NCBI GenBank assembly: GCA_029718625.1
Contig: CM056380.1
Location: 15,813,959 to 15,877,958, forward strand
Source: Synaphobranchus kaupii
Lineage: Eukaryota; Chordata; Actinopteri; Anguilliformes; Synaphobranchidae
Direction: 5' to 3'
Length of the DNA stretch: 64,000 nt
The notes below the pieces were generated by a model. It did not search any database. It was not told where the DNA came from and was given only the letters and a program-made list of their open reading frames with translations. Position numbers and translations under genes: made by a program. This document shows, piece after piece, positions 53,307-63,465 of this stretch (position 1 is the first letter of the stretch; each line of letters starts with the position of its first letter).

Positions 53307-56300
53307 CCTCTCTCCCTGTGTGTCTTCAGGCCCCATGTGGTTTTCTGCGGTGCCATTAACCCCCTCTGGGGGTCCGTGGTACCCCTGTGGCCCCTCCCCT
53401 TGTCCCTGCCCCTCCCCCTCGGACAGCAGCCCGTTGCTGTAGGGGTGGGCGGAGCCGCAGTCCGTCTTGGCCTCCTCGGGGAAAGCGGGCGGGGCCGGGG
53501 GCTCGCTGCGCTGGCTCAGGGGCGGGGGCGTGGAGGAGCTGTCCTCGCTGAGTTTGGGGGTGCCTCGGGCCGGGGACTGTGCGGCCTCCATGCCGAGGCG
53601 GGACAGGTCGGGGTTCCGCAAGGAACAGGCCCGGCGGGGGCTTAGGGAGGGCGGGGCGCTGTTCTGGGGCGGGTCCCCGGGGAAGGAGGGGGGCGTGGGC
53701 GGGCTGGCACCACTCCCCTCGGGGGACCTTCCGCTGACCTGGAGGAAGGAGGTGTAGATGGTGTCCATGAAGGAGCTGTAGGGGTCCAGGAGGCCCCCAG
53801 GGGCCCCTTCCCGCTGCGGCTGGGGTCCTAAGGCGTGGCTGGGGTTGGACACGGGCTCTTGCGCAAGCTGATTGGCTGAAATGTTGTCCTGAGGGGCGGG
53901 GCTAGTCACTTCGTGCATTCCTATTGGCTTCTCCCCTCCCATGGAGAGGGCAGGGCTCATGTTCAGCTAAAGAGGAAAGACATCACATCAAATGACATCA
54001 CATTAAATTAGAATAACTCCTCTCCCACTTTACTGCAATACCTCTAATACCTGTGCGATTATTCTGTAGGTAGTGTGACTCCAATGTACATACTGTAATA
54101 TTGTACTTAACAACCAATGGAACTGTACACTGCATTTCAGCATTTGAATCTTGAACTTATTGAATTTGAGTCTACATAATTAATGTGAGTAAAATAATAG
54201 TGATGAATTAGTGAGCTAACCCTTACATATGTTTGTAATATATATATATATGACAATATGCCACTGCAGTAGAAAAGAGCATTTTTGAAATACAGCCATA
54301 AAAAAATGTGTAGATACACAGCAGTCACATTGTATCTACCAGTACAATTACAGTGTAATTACACTAGTAGTAGATTAGTAATTACAGTGTAATTACACTA
54401 GTATTAAGGCCACGTATTGTGAAGTAACACTGAGTAACTTTACTTTTACACGTATCAGACACTCAGATCAATGTTCACGCTTTTAAATCAAAATAATTTT
54501 TTTACATCCATTCCATTCTAGCAGCTGGATATTTTAATAACTGGAGGAATTTAGGTTAAGTACCTTGATTATGGGGACAAGGGCAATGTCTCACTTGGGA
54601 ATCAATGCTGCAACCACTTCGGTTACATACCCAGTTCCCTATCCACTACACTACATTATATTTCATTCCCGTGACAAAAACATATTAACACAAAAGTTGA
54701 TTTTTAAAAACAAAGGCGTAAGGGTGAAAGGACTACAAGCAGTGTGCCGGCATACCTCAGGAAAATATGGATTTAAAACACTCAGTCATTAGATGCCCAT
54801 ACACGGGCGAACAGATTAAGAGTATTTTTTTAAATGGAAAACATTCTTTGATCCAGATCTGCTTCACGGTCCTGGTCTGGCGACTGAGGTGGGGTACGGA
54901 CGGGCGGACGGACGGACGGACACATACCTGCAGGTTATTGAGGAGGCAGGTCAGAGGGTTTAGTGGCATGGCCAGCCCGGGGGCTTGCATAGGGGGCAGC
55001 AGCAGAGGACCGCCTCCCATCAGGCTGTGGAGGCTGCTGATATTGCCTAAAGCCGCCAGGTCACCTGGAAACAAGGACGCCGGAATGGAATTTACACCCA
55101 CCACACAAGGCAGGCGCTTCACCTTCAAACGCACCACCAGATTAATGTCCTGAATTCAGAGTTAAATTACAGGCTATACATACTGCATCCTGCATGGGTT
55201 TTTTACCCCCTTTGCGCAGATGCTAAATTTGGTCAATTTTCATCTATTTAAGGCTTTATAACTCCAGTTGTGAGCATCATAGAAACTTGGATGGCTTAAA
55301 TGAAGCAAGACAGTTGTACCATTTACAATTTAGATTAGATTATTTTCATAATTTAGGTCAGAATAAAGTGCCACAAATGCAAAGAAAACAAAGTTTTTCT
55401 TTAGCTTGCAATGAAATACTGAGAGCTACAAATGTAAAACAGGTAAAACTATAAAACATTTCATGGATCATAAACTTCTTGTCCACAAGTGTGTGAAATC
55501 TGAGGGTGATATGCTACGAAACTACTAAAGATCTATGATGCAAAATATAAGCAGTGTATCCTGTTGTCCCTTGGTATCTCCAAATCTATCAAAAATAGCT
55601 AAATTGTGCACTGCTGTAAATCATAAAATAATCATATTTAACAAATCAACTGATTTGACTCATTTTTGCATCATTTTCAAGTGGGCATTACTTTAATGTT
55701 TTCATCAGTATAGGGGGATAGATATCTATGGGTCCAAAAACCTATCAAAATCTTATAGAATTAATAAAATACTTTTTTGTCCATTATAAAGAAGATACAT
55801 TTGCCCCTTATGATGGTTTAAGATGAAAACATCAATATCACACTGGTACAACTAAATACGTAGCCTCATCATTCACTCTTGTACTTCAATAAAACATCAC
55901 TTTTTTTGTACTCTACAGTATTTTGCTGCCTTCCCTGTAGTGCGTTTGACAAATGTTGCCATTTATAATCACTCCAAGGACAATTTTACATTTATCTAGC
56001 ACATATCAGCGCACAGCTAATTTGAATGAGTATTTTCCATGTATAGCCTAGGGAGATACTAATACGCCATAGTCTACATTATGTACAATAAGATTACAAT
56101 AAAATAAATATTCCACCATCAGGAAAATTCTGGCAAATGTTATAGCTTCACAGCAAATCGGTGCATCAAACATGACTGATCCACCGATGAACGCTTACAC
56201 TACAGTATGTGAAATGCATTCAGAGAATAGCACTAAATTTCATATCAAACATAAGGCACAAGACAGTGGTGGAGTGGAAAAACTAATGTACATAATTGAA

Positions 56301-59300
56301 ATATTACACGCAGTAATACTTACATATCTAGCAAGAAATCGTCGCCATGTTCGTAGGCATAGTCTCCAATCGAAACAACACTATTCATTGCGTAAAGCTG
56401 TAGCGACACAGCTAAACTTTCTATGACTGTTCGAGACATGTAAAACACCGTTGGGAAGCTTGTATTGTCCTCTATAAAAGAGTTGGCAATCAAACCAGAA
56501 TTAACTAGGATGCGTAACAAAGGCTTGAACAGCTGGCGGGGTTTTACACAGAGACGTTTAAGATAGTGTACTAGCGTTATAAAGGGGTGTGTATTTTTCA
56601 TTGGAAAACGGATTGTCCAAGACAATAAATGACCACCTAATCTTGAAAGGGACATCTCTGTGTAAAGCCAATGGTAGAATTGTATATTTATTTCATATTT
56701 AGCAGCAGATATTGTAAGTGGAATGACGTGGTATAATTACACAGGAATTTCACTTGTTTATTTTGCTACTGAGTGAGGTGTATTAGCATAGCAATTGCTG
56801 GCTTGATCTTGTTGCTATGACAGAATACACATTTTTGGTGGTGAAAGAAAAGAATGACAGACAATAGCGTGCAATGTGTCACGCTTGGGTTGGTATAGCT
56901 GCAGGTGACACTGGGTGGGGGTTATTTGTTAAAAGGACCACAAATGCGACAATAGTGGCACTTATCCGTATACAGCAGAGTTGTCATGTATCGTACTCCT
57001 GAAGCAAAAACACGGAGTTCATCGTTTCCACTAATTTTTCTTGCAGGATCAATTAATGTCTGAGCTGAGCAATCTCATGGCGCCGGCGGCATGGCCACTA
57101 GGGGGGTCTGCATGAAGGGGTCAATTCATTTCATTCTTACAGCATTTATTACGGTTTTAACTGTACCAGGTTTTGGGTAAATTCCACTGGAGATCATTCA
57201 ATTCAAGGAAATGAACTGAAATTCAATTCATAAATTGAAAAATGCTTGAAATATGTGTGTGGTCCCCCCCCGAATAATCAATGCAATTGCAACTCTTTTC
57301 CTGATTTGACTGAATTGAAACGGAATTGACCTCGACTGTGAATTCCACCTTTATCTTTGCAGTCTTGCTTGTAATTCTGTGTTGTTTCTGTGCTACTGCA
57401 CATTTAGGATTTTCCACACTGTTCCTCTCCTGTCTCTGCTCATTAGTGAAAGAGGTTTAAATCTCACTGAGATCTCCCTGGTGAACTCAAGGAAATGCTA
57501 TGACGTGTGTGAGTCACTGTGACTCAGGGTCCCAAGCGGGGATGTTTGTCAGTGTTTGTGCTCTTAATTTCTTAATTCCCATCACTGATTGGCTTAAAGA
57601 AGAGGACTGCCGGTCTGTAGACCCAGGGTCTGCTGGTTTTTGTTATTACTCAGCTATTAACTGATCAAATAAAGCAGCTCTATTACAGTTAACTCGCCTC
57701 ACCTGGTTTCTTTGGTCTGAACTGGTTGCTGATTTTGAGGTGAAAACAAAAACCTGCAGACACTGTGGCCCTCCAGGACGGGAGTTAAACCTACAGACAC
57801 TGCGGCCCTCCACGACTGGAGTTAAACCTACAGACACTGCGGCCCTCCACGACTGGAGTTAAACCTACAGACACTGCGGCCCTCCACGACTGGAGTTAAA
57901 CCTAGACACTGTGGCCCTCCAGGATGGGAGTTAAACCTACAGACACTGCGGCCCTCCACGACTGCAGTTAAATCTGCAGGCACTACGGCCCTCCAGAACT
58001 GGAGTTAAACGTGCAGACACGACGGCCCTCCAGGACGAGTTAAACCTGCAGACACAGCGGCCCTCCAGGACTGGAGTTAAACCTGCAGAAACTGTGGCCC
58101 TCCAGGACTGGAGTTAAACCTGCAGACACTGCGGCCCTCGACGACTGGAGTTAAATCTGCAGGCACTAAGGCTCTCCGTGACTGGAGTTAAATCTGCAGG
58201 CACTAAGGCTCTCCGTGACTGGAGTTAAACCTGCAGATACAGCGAACCCTACAGGACTGGAGTTAAACCTGCAGATACAGTGACCCCTACAGGACTGGAG
58301 TTAAACCTGCAGATACAGTGACCCCTACAGGACTGGAGTTAAACCTGCAGATACAGTGACCCCTACAGGACTGGAGTTAAACCTGCAGATACAGTGACCC
58401 CTACAGGACTGGAGTTAAACCTGCAGATACAGTGACCCCTACAGGACTGGAGTTAAACCTGCAGACACAGGACAGACAGTTGTCTTACTCACTCAGAACC
58501 CCAGGAGCCAGCAGAGGGGGTAAGAGGTGGGGGGACAGGGCGTTGGCTTTGCCCTGGCCTGACATAGTGGTCAGGGCGTCGGCCACATCGGGGGAGGGGC
58601 TGGGGATCAGAGAGGCGCAGGACACAGAGGTAGAGCCCAGAGCAGAACTGGAGAGGGTCACCTACGGGGGACACAGATTCGGCTCTGTCACTCTCACCAC
58701 TTTTACGTCATCATACCTCTGTCTGTCTCTGTCTGTCTGTCTGTCTGTCTCTCACTCACCTGTACATCATCATCTCTCTCTCTCTCTCTCTCTCACTGAC
58801 CTGTACGTCATCATATCTCTCTCTTCCTCTCTCTCACAGCTCTCACACACACTGTACTCTCTCACTGACCTGTACCTCATCATATCTCTCTCTTCCTCTC
58901 TCTCACAGCTCTCACACACTCTGTACTCTCTCACTGACCTGTACCTCATCATATCTCTCTCTTCCTCTCTCTCACAGCTCTCACACACACTGTACAAATG
59001 GACTGTATGCAAAATAATTTTATCTGTAAGTCACTGTGGATAAGAGCACTGGCTGATGCTGAAATGAAATGGTTGAAGTTAAATGGGAACTGCAGCCAAA
59101 AATCATTTAACATGTGGGTCCTTTCCTTAAGAGTAATGTGTCCATCTCATTTCATGAAAGAACTGTTACTTTAGAAATACAGAAAAAAAACTATAGATTT
59201 TTCACCATTACATAGTGTTCTCCAATTCAAAAGACACCCTCATTCACTTAGATGCTTGCTAAGAAGAGGAGGAGTTGCATCCCAATGACATCATCACTTC

Positions 59301-60837
59301 AAGAGGCCTTGGGCTGTGTCTGAATCAGAGCCCTATCTACTGCACCCTGTCTCCTGCGTACTGGCAGAAGTGTGCTGTTTAATGTGCACTGTGTAGCACG
59401 TGACGTTTACAGCTAAATTGGGTTACTTTCAAAGTGCAGTCACGGGTAAAAATGAAAAGTCGCAAAGCACACACTTATTTTAAAAAGTAAAAATAAGATG
59501 ATTTATATTTAAAATATGTTGGTTTCGGTTAAAAATATATTTTGGGCTCGTTTTGAGTCTTTGGCAAGATCTGGCAACCCTGCGCCCCACCCTTGTGCGG
59601 CCATGTCACGTGTTGTTTTTGTTGTATTTTAAGGAAAACGTCAGCGAAAAAACTTTTCTTTTTTTTTAAAATGAAGCTTCACGTCATATTTATGCGACCA
59701 AAATGTTTGTGTACTTCTTGAAGTGCGCTCCCGAATACACACAGCGAAACCCTGGAAGTAAGTGTATCATACGGGGGGTTTAAAATATACTATATTTACA
59801 GAAAATTTTACCAACTTAACTTTTTCGCCCTGTCTACTCAACAAGCCTCCCTAATGGCATGGAAGGGCGCTGATTTGGACACAGCCTTGGTGTTGGCACA
59901 TGAAGTACGGGTTACGCCAATTATTCTGAAGGTAAGACAGCATGTACCAAATGGTGATTTTTGGGAGAGTTCCCGTTTAAATGGTGGGATAGCTGGAGGA
60001 GGCATGCCTAGGCAGGGTGTGTAAGCGGTACGCAGCCTACCTGAGTAGGGGCTTGTGAGGGGTGGGGGGCAAGGGGCTGCTGGGAAGTGGGCGGGTCTGG
60101 AAGGCCTAGCGCGGCGGCGAGCAGGGCGGGGCTGAGGGAGAGGAAGGCAGGAGGAGGAGGGAGCAGGAGGGACTGCAGGGCCTCCAGGAGCCCGGGGCCC
60201 GAGTCTGGGAGCCCAGCCTTCTCCAGGGACATGCCCTCCGGGAGGGGGGCCGGGAAGGGCTGCTGCTGGAGCAGGAGGTCCAGCGGCTGGCCCAAGCCCG
60301 CCAGGGGCAGCAGAGCGGCGGCCTGCTGCTGTCCGAGCAGGAGGGAGGCCGTGAGCAGGGCCTGGAGGGCCCCCGACTTCTCCCCCTGGTCCCCGGCCTG
60401 GTTACCGCTGGGCGTGGCCGCCGGGGGGGGCGGGGCGTTTAAAAGACCCAGGAGGTTGACGGGCAGGTCTCCCTGAGCTCCCAGCAGGGAAGGCAAAATG
60501 TTCAGCTGGGGGGTTTGGTTCAGCAGGCTGGGATTCTGCTGCAGGGGCGGGGCTGGGGGCGGAGTCTGGGGCGGGGCCTGGGTCTGCCCGCCGCCCATCC
60601 ACAGGCCGATAGGCAGGGAGCCCAGGAAGGGCGGGGCCAGCAGGGAGGGCAGGCCGGAGTGGGCGGAGAGCAGCTGCAGTAGCTGGTCCTGGTTCATGAA
60701 GGGGAAGGATTCGGCCAGCTGCAGGGGGCCGGGAGGGTCCCCTGGCGACGGGGGCGGAGCCAGGGCGGCGCCAGGGCTGCAGGGGCCGGGCAACCGCGTC
60801 TCCGGGGACTCCCGTGAGTCCAGGGTCAGAAGAGTGC
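51434..60837 (-). CDS. mbd6: mbd6 (methyl-CpG-binding domain 6 family), last seven coding exons; 5' part outside window
   Basis: Coding exons in transcript order are 60837-60041, 58661-58493, 55064-54928, 53966-53307, 53058-53006, 52803-52737 and 51493-51434. Each has AG/GT borders, and phases join exactly to the stop (about 646 residues). The visible part is a long Pro/Leu/Ser-rich low-complexity region (for example LLNNLQLNMSPALSMGG), then LLDPYSSFMDTIYTSFLQVS, a Ser-Pro-rich stretch with SPRRACSLRNPDLSRLGME, a basic AT-hook-like run GGARRGRKRKQ and a basic end KSKRRRVFR. These are features of the vertebrate MBD5/MBD6 pair, chromatin proteins whose N-terminal MBD binds the BAP1 deubiquitinase complex and not methylated DNA. 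Synteny next to dctn2 and kif5a points to mbd6; some C-terminal segments look MBD5-like. The MBD exons lie beyond 64000. The gene is convergent with dctn2. Confidence 0.85.
51494..52736 (-). other. mbd6 last intron
   Basis: Contains an interspersed repeat like caattcagttt/gaattgaaaaatg (51600-51730), also present at 57200-57330. The 121-codon minus-strand frame at 51692-52057 crosses this repeat and is not coding. A GTTAG-rich tandem tract (52616-52730) touches the exon F donor. Confidence 0.5.
52616..52730 (+). repeat. gggttgagtgtaggttggt tandem repeat at mbd6 exon F donor
   Basis: About four diverged units rich in gggtt/ggtta. On the mbd6 strand it begins immediately after GTGAGA. Confidence 0.8.
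52737..52803 (-). CDS. mbd6: mbd6 exon F
   Basis: Its first base completes a Val codon, then 22 codons LPRGPDGSRETETGVSEETM then AS. Acceptor gtgtgttag is CA/GT-derived and pyrimidine-poor; donor GTGAGA. The frame is fixed by the exons on both sides. Minisatellite sequence touches the donor. Confidence 0.75.
53006..53058 (-). CDS. mbd6: mbd6 exon E (AT-hook-like basic segment)
   Basis: A 53-nt exon encoding GPTVRIGGARRGRKRKQ plus two bases of a Val codon. The GGARRGRKRK run resembles an AT hook and the RRGRRRK-type motif near the human MBD6 C-terminus. Acceptor ctgtttttcag, donor GTAAGT. It was found by splice-site and phase matching, as it is too short to stand out as an open frame. Confidence 0.82.
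53280..53302 (+). repeat. (CA)n at mbd6 exon D donor
   Basis: On the mbd6 strand the donor GTGAGT continues straight into (GT)n. Two more CA tracts lie at 53174-53200 and 53119-53142. Confidence 0.95.
53307..53966 (-). CDS. mbd6: mbd6 exon D
   Basis: An exact 660-nt, phase 0-0 exon of 220 codons, beginning LNMSPALSMGGEKPIGMHEV and ending GPEDTQGER. It holds the family signature DPYSSFMDTIYTSFLQVS and the phosphorylatable Ser-Pro cluster around SPRRACSLRNPDLSRLGME. Acceptor ctctttag. The donor GTGAGT merges into a (GT)n tract, so the open frame runs on meaninglessly as a Cys-Val repeat. Confidence 0.92.
54530..54660 (-). mobile_element. SINE remnant, minus strand
   Basis: The minus strand reads gatagggaactgggtatgta, then gttgcagcattgattccc and gtacttaacc, aligning with the SINE at 26577 (ggaactgggc; gttgcaggttcgattccg; gtacttcacc). 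Heavily diverged. Confidence 0.65.
54902..54920 (+). repeat. (GGAC)n at mbd6 exon C donor
   Basis: Five GGAC/GGGC units; on the mbd6 strand GTCC repeats begin right after GTATGTG. Confidence 0.9.
54928..55064 (-). CDS. mbd6: mbd6 exon C
   Basis: Completes the Ser codon, then encodes DLAALGNISSLHSLMGGGPL and ends PLNPLTCLLNNLQ. Acceptor tttccag, donor GTATGT. A GTCC tetranucleotide run starts directly after the donor. Confidence 0.9.
55065..57617 (-). other. mbd6 intron between exons B and C, no gene recognised
   Basis: AT-rich. The 111-codon minus-strand frame at 56320-56655 and the 84-codon plus frame at 56172-56426 have no recognisable domain or exon context. A diverged caattcaattc-type repeat occurs at 57180-57350. 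Confidence 0.45.
57618..58470 (-). repeat. 37-bp minisatellite grown from an interspersed repeat
   Basis: 57618-57758 resembles a common fish repeat (agttaactcgcctcacctgg). From 57759 about 19 copies follow of a 37-bp unit, on the plus strand acactgcggccctccacgac followed by tggagttaaacctacag. The distal seven or so copies are a distinct variant (tacagtgacccctacaggac). On the mbd6 strand each unit carries tctgcag or tgtag, an acceptor-like motif. Confidence 0.93.
58493..58661 (-). CDS. mbd6: mbd6 exon B
   Basis: Starts in phase 0 with VTLSSSALGSTSVSCASLIP, includes SPDVADALTTMSGQGKANAL and ends PPLLAPGVL plus the first base of a Ser codon. Acceptor ccgtag, donor GTGAGT. A 37-bp minisatellite starts about 17 nt past the donor. 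Confidence 0.88.
58756..58996 (+). repeat. about 70-bp tandem repeat with CT tracts
   Basis: Three copies of actgacctgtacctcatcat followed by a (CT)n stretch and cacagctctcacaca. It follows (GTCT)n at 58722-58750 and lies just upstream of mbd6 exon B. It keeps false open frames on both strands. Confidence 0.92.
59012..59075 (+). mobile_element. SINE tail fragment
   Basis: ctgtaagtcactgtggataa followed by gagcactggctgatgctgaa matches the 3' part of the SINE at 26577 with a few changes. 5'-truncated. Confidence 0.75.
59312..59886. mobile_element. MITE with GGCTGTGTC ends, copy 2
   Basis: ggctgtgtctgaatcag and ctgatttggacacagcc are inverted repeats. TTG flanks both sides (59309-59311; 59887-59889), a 3-bp target duplication. 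575 bp, non-coding, in the mbd6 intron between exons A and B. Confidence 0.85.
60041..60837 (-). CDS. mbd6: mbd6 large proline/leucine-rich exon (exon A of window)
   Basis: Two nt complete a split codon, then 265 codons begin TLLTLDSRESPETRLPGPCS and end SQAPTQ. Composition is Pro/Leu/Gln/Gly-rich with runs such as LLLQQQP and GQQQAAALLPLAG. The acceptor is ccacccctgcag and the donor GTAGGC. GC content is far above the flanking introns. The antisense open frames here are shadows. Confidence 0.9.
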
Positions 60838-61864
60838 CTGCAGGGGTGGAGAGATGAGAGCGTACATTTAACTGCGAGCAGTTTCAAATCAATTCCCCAT
60901 CCCCGTTCACTCAAAAACACCATCATTACAGTGATACAGTCTGCGCCTGTTCAACTGAGAACTGTGAGCGGCACACTATAGTGTCTTAATGCTGAATCCA
61001 CAGGTTTTACAAGCAAACCTAAGATACCGATGACAGAGATGGCCAGGGTCGGACTGGGAATCTTGCTAGAACCCAGGCCACTATGCACACTGTGAGCACA
61101 CTGCGAGACCACTGTAACCTATATTAGTGCATTCCTTCAAATCCCACTGTCCATGTCAAACATCATCACAGAAAAGGGCAAAAGCAATGATCACAGCAAT
61201 ATCTAAGCGCACCAAAAGTGTAGTATACCACAATCAACTGTTGTCTAAACATTTCCAAATTCTTTGCCTGTTCACACACATACACACACACACACTCACA
61301 CTAGGGATGAGTCAGAGTACTCATATATTCTTTTAATCGTTCATGGGGCCCACAATCAACATTTAAAACTTTTTTTTACTGCACGCAAAGAAGCGGTACT
61401 TTTAATGACTTTAGTGCCTTAAATAGGTGAGGTCGTGTCTAGAAGGGATACAGGAGATTTCAGGAAGTGATCTCCGTTCTCTCCATAGTTACATACCATA
61501 GAAGCATTCTGTGGCGACTGACTCTAAAACATGGATGTATTTTAGAAGATAAGTTATCGCAGACGCCTATTATAGGGGTAGTTCACTCAAAAATAACATT
61601 GACATGTTTCTACATACCCGGAGTGCTATCTATCCGTCCAGGTAGTTTAGCTGAGAACTCACTAGTTTTGTATATACCCACTGCAACGGACCTCAATGGG
61701 TCCAAAGTTTGTGGTGCTCAAATCGCCAAAAATGTACATTCAAAAAAATCAACAGCAATGCCTCTTTCCAGATATAATGACATGGTTACTCACGAACATC
61801 CACAGGCTTTATTCTGAACGTTTTTTTCAAAAACTACTTTCTACCGAAGTACGCCAACTGTGTA
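60838..61864 (-). other. mbd6 intron upstream of exon A
   Basis: No MBD-domain exon is visible here or in 63466-64000. A stretch from about 61575 (gtagttcactcaaaaataac) to 61862 resembles an interspersed repeat and seems to continue after 63467, so the Tc1 element was inserted into it. Confidence 0.5.
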
Positions 61865-63465
61865 CAGTCAAGCCGGAAAGTCTGCACACCTTCTCCACGT
61901 TTCTTTACGTTACAGACATATTCTACAATAGATTGAGTTCATTTTTTGTCTCAAAATTCTACACAAAATGGCCCATAATGACAAAGTGAAAACAGGTTTT
62001 TAGACATTTGTGCTTAATTTATTAAAAATCAAAATGTAAAATATCATGATATGACACCCAAAAGTGAGCTGAGGTGCATTTTGTTTCCACTGATACTGCT
62101 TGAGATGTTTCTACAACTTAATTCCACCTGTGATAAATTCAATTGATTGGACATGATTGGGGATTGCCAACACCTGCCTATATAAGGTCCCACAGTTGAC
62201 AGTGCATGTCAGAGCAAACTCCAAGCCATGGGGTCAAAGGAATTATCTGCAGACCTCAGAAACAGGATTGTGTCAAGGCATAGATCTGGAGAAGGGTACG
62301 GAAAAATCTCTGCAGCTTTACAGGTCCCAAAGAGCACAGTGGCCACCATCATTCGTAAATGGAAGAAGTTCGGAACCACCAAGAATCTTCCTAGACCTGG
62401 CCGCCTGGCCAAACTGAGCAATCGGGGAAGACGGGCCTTGGCCAGGGAGGTGAGCAGGAACCCGAGGGTCACTCTGACAGAGCTCCAGCGTATCCTTCTG
62501 GAGATGGGAGAACCTTTCAGAAGATCAACCATCCAGGCAGCACTCCACCAATCAGGCCTTTATGGTAGAGTGGCCAGACGGAAGCCCCTCCTTAGTAAAA
62601 AGGCACATCACAGCCCGCTTGGAGTTTGCCAAAAGGCACCTAGAGGACTCTCAAACCATGAGAATCAAGATTCTCTGGTCTGATGAAACCAAAATTGAAC
62701 TTTTTGGCCTGAATACAAAGCGTCACGTCTGGAGGAAACCAGGCACCGCTCATCACCTGGCTAATACCATCCCTACAGTGAAGCATGGCGGTGGCAGCAT
62801 CATGATGTGGGGATGTTTTTCAGCAGCGGGAACGGGGCGACTAGTCCTGATAGTGGGAAAGATGAATACAGCTAAGTACACCGAGATCCTTGAAGAAAAC
62901 CTGCTCCAGAGCGCTCTGGACCTCAGACTGGGGCGAAGGTTTACCTTCCAACATGACAACGACCCGAAGCACACAGCCAAGAGAACAAAGGAGTGGCTTC
63001 GGAGAAAGTCTGTGCATGTCCTTGAGTGGCCCAGCCAGAGCCCAGACCTGAATCCAATTGAACATCTGTGGAAAGAGCTGAAAATGGCTGTGTACCGACG
63101 TTCCTCATCCAACCTAACGGAGCTTGCAAGGATATGCCAAGAGGAATGGGCAAAAATGTCCAGAAACAAGTGTGCCAAGCTCGTAGCTTCTTTCCCAAGA
63201 CGCCTTGAAGCTGTAATCGCTGCCAAAGGTGCAGCAACCAAGTATTAGGCTAAGGGTGTGTAGATATGTAACCCCTAAATAACCTATTTTTGTCAGTAAA
63301 ATAAAATTGCATATTTTCTAAAAACCTGTTTTCACTTCGTCATTATTGGCTATTGTGTGTAGATGTTTGAGGCAAAAAATGAACTCAATCTATTGTAGTA
63401 TAAGTCTGTAACGTAATAAAACGTGGAGAAGGTGAAAGGGGTGTGCAGACTTTCCGGCTTGACTG
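61865..63465 (+). mobile_element. nearly intact Tc1-like transposon
   Basis: Ends cagtcaagccggaaagtctg and cagactttccggcttgactg are perfect inverted repeats, with TA outside both (61863-61864; 63466-63467). The inner parts of the TIRs (aaaacctgttttcacttcgt 63322; tgacaaagtgaaaacaggtt 61979) are also well kept, as in IR/DR-type Tc1 elements. 1601 bp. Close identity of the ends suggests a recent insertion. It is antisense to mbd6. Confidence 0.96.
62228..63248 (+). pseudogene. Tc1 DD34E transposase, single-base frameshift
   Basis: The first frame starts MGSKELSADLRNRIVSRHRS and gives the paired-like DNA-binding half (KSTVATIIRKWKKFGT; the GRPR-like PRPGRLAKLS). The second frame, offset by one base, gives the catalytic half with [26 protein letters not shown] and [11 protein letters not shown], ending AATKY and a stop. 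The shift falls at an A run of five (62597-62601) in KPLLSKK; one extra A explains it. Apart from this the roughly 339-residue coding length is the family norm and no stop interrupts either part. Confidence 0.95.

Noticed and set aside
58432..59043. 203-codon plus-strand frame
   Set aside because: Antisense to mbd6 exon B and prolonged by CT-rich tandem repeats.
60087..60857. Plus-strand frames of 119-129 codons
   Set aside because: Antisense shadows of the GC-rich mbd6 exon A, which has exact splice borders and phase on the minus strand.
62753..63241. 162-codon minus-strand frame
   Set aside because: Antisense shadow of the Tc1 transposase catalytic half.
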